Part shown: piece by piece, positions 61,885 to 64,000 of the stretch | Numbering within the stretch: the first letter of the stretch is position 1 | Layout of the letters: each line of letters opens with the position of its first letter | NCBI RefSeq assembly: GCF_947242115.1 | Contig: NC_074711.1 | Span: 9,354,434 to 9,418,433, forward strand | From: Biomphalaria glabrata | Taxonomy: Eukaryota > Mollusca > Gastropoda > Planorbidae | DNA: 64,000 nt | Direction of reading: 5' to 3' | Notes under the pieces: generated by a model | Told to the model about the DNA's origin: nothing | The model's database searches: none | The model's input: only the letters and a program-made list of their open reading frames with translations | Program-made: the position numbers and the translations under genes

Positions 61885-62024
61885 CGTGAAACTAGTCGGA
61901 CACAAGTCATCAAACTAGATTGTTCTCTTTACTAAAGGTTTCTTCAAAACATTCTTCAACACATGAGCTCAACCTGGACAACAGAATTCCAAACAATTTC
62001 TTGAGTGACAAAGTGCTCACCTGC
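61885..62024 (-). CDS. Gene C, third exon (frame shortened)
   Basis: Reversed acceptor TTTGGTCTTCAG, then GCAGGTGAGCACTTTGTCAC; it ends TTTCACG before GTAAGA. In phase with the second exon it reads WQVSTLSLKKLFGILLSRLS then SCVEECFEETFSKENNLV and stops. It aligns with gene A (LLSRLxxCxxECxEE) until one extra base shifts the frame. It may be the true C-terminus. Confidence 0.5.
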
Positions 62025-62128
62025 CTGAAGACCAAAATTAAAACAAAAATATTGAGTTCAAAAGTACAAACACACATAACATACAAAGTGGCGAATTATC
62101 ATAAAACATGCACTAAAATGATACTCAC

Positions 62129-62364
62129 CAATGGACAAAAGCAAGCTTGACATGCATGAGATCCAACATGTTGTAGAGTGCAGTCCAGGCCTCAGAAGTA
62201 GCAGTGTAGACAGTATGTTGAACCTTAGCCAGGTCACCTGTAGAACAACAGTCAGCGTCACTGCCATCCTTAAGGACATCACCCTTGCACAACATACTGC
62301 TTGCCCTGTACCTTCCATGGTGTTGGTCACTATGCCTGGCTGGGTCAATAACAATAAGGTAGAC
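62129..62364 (-). CDS. Gene C, second exon (ORF2 exon)
   Basis: Reversed acceptor TTATTAGCAG, donor GTGAGT at 62128. It reads VYLIVIDPARHSDQHHGRYR, ASSMLCKGDVLKDGSDADCC and STGDLAKVQHTVYTATSEAW, then TALYNMLDLMHVKLAFVH and a split Trp codon. No stop in 78 codons; frame, phase and core residues agree with genes A and B, including the Met before (C/S)KGDV. Confidence 0.68.
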
Positions 62365-62369
62365 CTGCT

Positions 62370-62755
62370 AATAAACATAGGCCCTAATGATAACTACACG
62401 AGGTCTTGTACAAGTAGATTCTATAATATTTTGCAATACACAAGTAAAAACAGGACTTTACATAGATTTATGTTACAAGATTTAAAGATATTTTTTTAAA
62501 AAGATTCTTAGATCGCTGCATCTAGATCAAGAAGTAGAATTATATTCCAGAGTATTCCAGACATTTATTTTTATTTCGTTTAATTGGGGGTAAATAAAAA
62601 TGATTATTTTTATTAGATTCTAGAATCTTTTTTAAAAGTAAAAAGCATCATTTTTTACTATCAAAAATTTCTATTAACATTTTATATAAAATATTTTTCT
62701 ACAAATTTTTAAATATTGCGACCATTTAGTGAAAAAAAAAAAACAACGAAAAAAG
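62370..62755 (-). other. Gene C intron 1, partly conserved with gene B
   Basis: Segments such as ACAAGATTTAAAGATATTTT and AATACACAAGTAAAA correspond to 53310-53430 beside gene B exon 2, showing that the duplication carried intron DNA. TCTAGATCAAG-type motifs present. Confidence 0.5.
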
Positions 62756-62759
62756 AATC

Positions 62760-62990
62760 ATCGTCATCTGTCCGCTGACGACACCAAAACCCTCCACCTT
62801 TACCGGTCAGCAGCTGCTCTTAACAGGATATTGAGAGAGAAAGGCCGGTCCATTCTCGTTGTCCAGCATTGGCACTAGCCTTTCATTGGACCACCCTTGC
62901 GCCGTGCTCCTTCAACTGAAGAATGGCTTTTTATTATGAGTCATGTCAATTTGAACGAATCAGCTGAGCCTTCGTCTCTTTACAATACTG
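62760..62990 (-). mobile_element. LINE C-terminal fragment (second family)
   Basis: GGCCGGTCCATTCTCGTTGT, TTGGACCACCCTTGCGCCGT and ACTGAAGAATGGCTTTTTAT match 22090-22190 in order and strand. Inside gene C intron 1. Confidence 0.65.
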
Positions 62991-63221
62991 TATTAATATC
63001 TAGTGTAATAAAACGTTTGCCTTTTTTCGTACATTTTCACGTTTAAATTTTGAATTAATCCTAACCATTTCATAGTGAGCCCCCAAAGCTTTAAGGAAAG
63101 GCGGTTGCCCAAAACAGTTTGTAAGTCATACTTCTGTTTTTTTATGTATCAGACTATTCTAGGGTACAATAAACGTCTTCCGAAAGAATGAAGGGTCAGA
63201 ATGTAATACAGATTTATTATG

Positions 63222-63270
63222 TACATACACACACGCACGCACACACACACAAACACACGCACACACATAT
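63222..63270. repeat. (CA)n microsatellite
   Basis: CACACGCACGCACACACACA tract, followed by a G run at 63293. Confidence 0.93.
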
Positions 63271-63394
63271 TAGGCCTACTTTTGCCATTTGGGGAGGGGG
63301 GGGGAATCAGAGAGAGTGTAAATCTAGAAAACAATTTTACCCCATTATTTAAGTTATTGAAAAATAACTTGTCTTCCATAAATGATTAATCTAT

Positions 63395-63640
63395 TAGTAT
63401 AGATCTAGATCTAGATATAGTAGTTAGAGTCTAGATCTAGATCTCAGGTTCTGTAAAATCTGTACTATTAAAGTTGATCTATTTTAGAATCTAGTCTAGA
63501 TCTACAGTCTAGATCTAGATTTGAATGTAAAATTTATCTCGCCGAAGACCTAGTCTAGATCTAGAATATATGATATTGAATTAGCTGCACATCTCGAAGT
63601 CTAGATGTGGATCTAGAGAATCTATATAACTATAAATCTA
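63395..63640. repeat. Cluster of TCTAGATCTAGAT motifs
   Basis: At least ten TCTAGAT/AGATCTAG elements in 250 bp, in gene C intron 1 beside exon 1. Similar motifs lie beside gene A (43083-43125, 43855-44090) and gene B (54470-54870). Confidence 0.8.
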
Positions 63641-63671
63641 GCCTCAAATCTACTTACGTTAAAATCCAAGT

Positions 63672-63944
63672 CTAACATTTGACAAACTTGCCCAATTCAT
63701 TTTTAAGGACTTTGTTTTCTGAGACCTTTTTATCCAGTGCTTCAATGACCTCGGTCTCAGCTTCTATTGGGCTGAAGTGTCCTAGAATCTTTATCTTATA
63801 GTGCATGCGTAGAAGATGTAAAGTAATGTCTATCGTGGTTGAACCATCTGGGTGTTCCTGGGCCAGTTCCTCCAGGGCCTGTTCAATATTTTCAAAGACA
63901 AATTTCTTAAGAAAAATATAGTCTTGATCTGTAAGTTTGACCAT
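63672..63944 (-). CDS. Gene C, ORF1: 90-residue winged-helix-like protein
   Basis: Starts MVKLTDQDYIFLKKFVFENI, continues EQALEELAQEHPDGSTTIDI, TLHLLRMHYKIKILGHFSPI and EAETEVIEALDKKVSENKVL, ends KNELGKFVKC. DGS turn, LHLLxxH helix, EVIEAL helix and the NELGKF hairpin align with genes A and B and again suggest a winged helix. The TAG lies 13 bases before the donor GTAAGT (63657). The ATG here aligns with the out-of-frame upstream ATG of genes A and B. Start chosen as first ATG after an in-frame non-ATG stretch. Confidence 0.7.
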   Translation of the reverse strand: MVKLTDQDYIFLKKFVFENIEQALEELAQEHPDGSTTIDITLHLLRMHYKIKILGHFSPIEAETEVIEALDKKVSENKVLKNELGKFVKC

Positions 63945-63984
63945 GCTTCTCACTTGATGTTTCTGCTTGAATCCCGAAATTGAA

Positions 63985-63999
63985 ACGTCACGATGACGT
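63985..63999. promoter_or_regulatory. Paired CRE-like motifs upstream of gene C
   Basis: ACGTCA at 63985-63990 and TGACGT at 63994-63999, 40-55 bases before the gene C start. Motif match only; the window ends here. Confidence 0.25.
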
Positions 64000-64000
64000 G

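Overview
The window reads as a nuclear contig from an animal, most likely a gastropod mollusc of the freshwater pulmonate type. Pointers are: one gene with four recognisable spliced coding exons and multi-kilobase introns; AT-rich DNA crowded with LINE, SINE, hAT-like and MITE copies; very many minisatellites; and a dispersed TCTAGATCTAGAT motif that I associate with pulmonate snail genomes. The phylum is inferred; I have no database match. There is no sign of bacterial gene organisation. I recognised no LTR retrovirus-like or Polinton-like element. Layout: 1-27.5 kb is almost entirely repeat-derived. It holds LINE 3' ends, tRNA-derived SINEs, a 1.5 kb T-rich minisatellite (4.37-5.89 kb), a degraded 2.2 kb hAT transposon with clear ends (7.78-9.98 kb), several hAT-like MITEs and a pair of TTAA-flanked MITEs. 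A possible first coding exon lies at 3104-3204. From 27.55 to 39.09 kb is a GT31-family glycosyltransferase gene (beta-1,3-galactosyl/N-acetylglucosaminyltransferase type, plus strand). Four exons join in phase: a membrane-anchor exon, two short catalytic exons, and a last exon with the DDD motif and stop. Its introns hold three large minisatellites (20, 38 and 20 bp units) and a near-perfect 110 bp inverted repeat flanking the second exon. From 43.4 kb to the end there is a family I do not recognise, in three copies: gene A (+, about 43.5-46.3 kb), gene B (-, 55.1-52.7 kb) and gene C (-, 63.9-61.9 kb), with decayed exon fragments between them. Each has a first exon encoding a complete 88-90 residue protein that looks like a winged-helix domain, then 1.3-1.8 kb downstream a second exon whose reading frame and phase are kept in all three copies, then a third, less conserved exon. 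In all three the stop of the first ORF sits 1 to 13 bases before a GTAAGT donor, so the transcript would be two-ORF or would use the later exons in another way. In gene B that donor has been amplified into a 27 bp minisatellite. This family is the best candidate here for something undescribed. The rest of the right half is LINE and SINE debris and a 2 kb, 28 bp-unit minisatellite at 59.6-61.6 kb.
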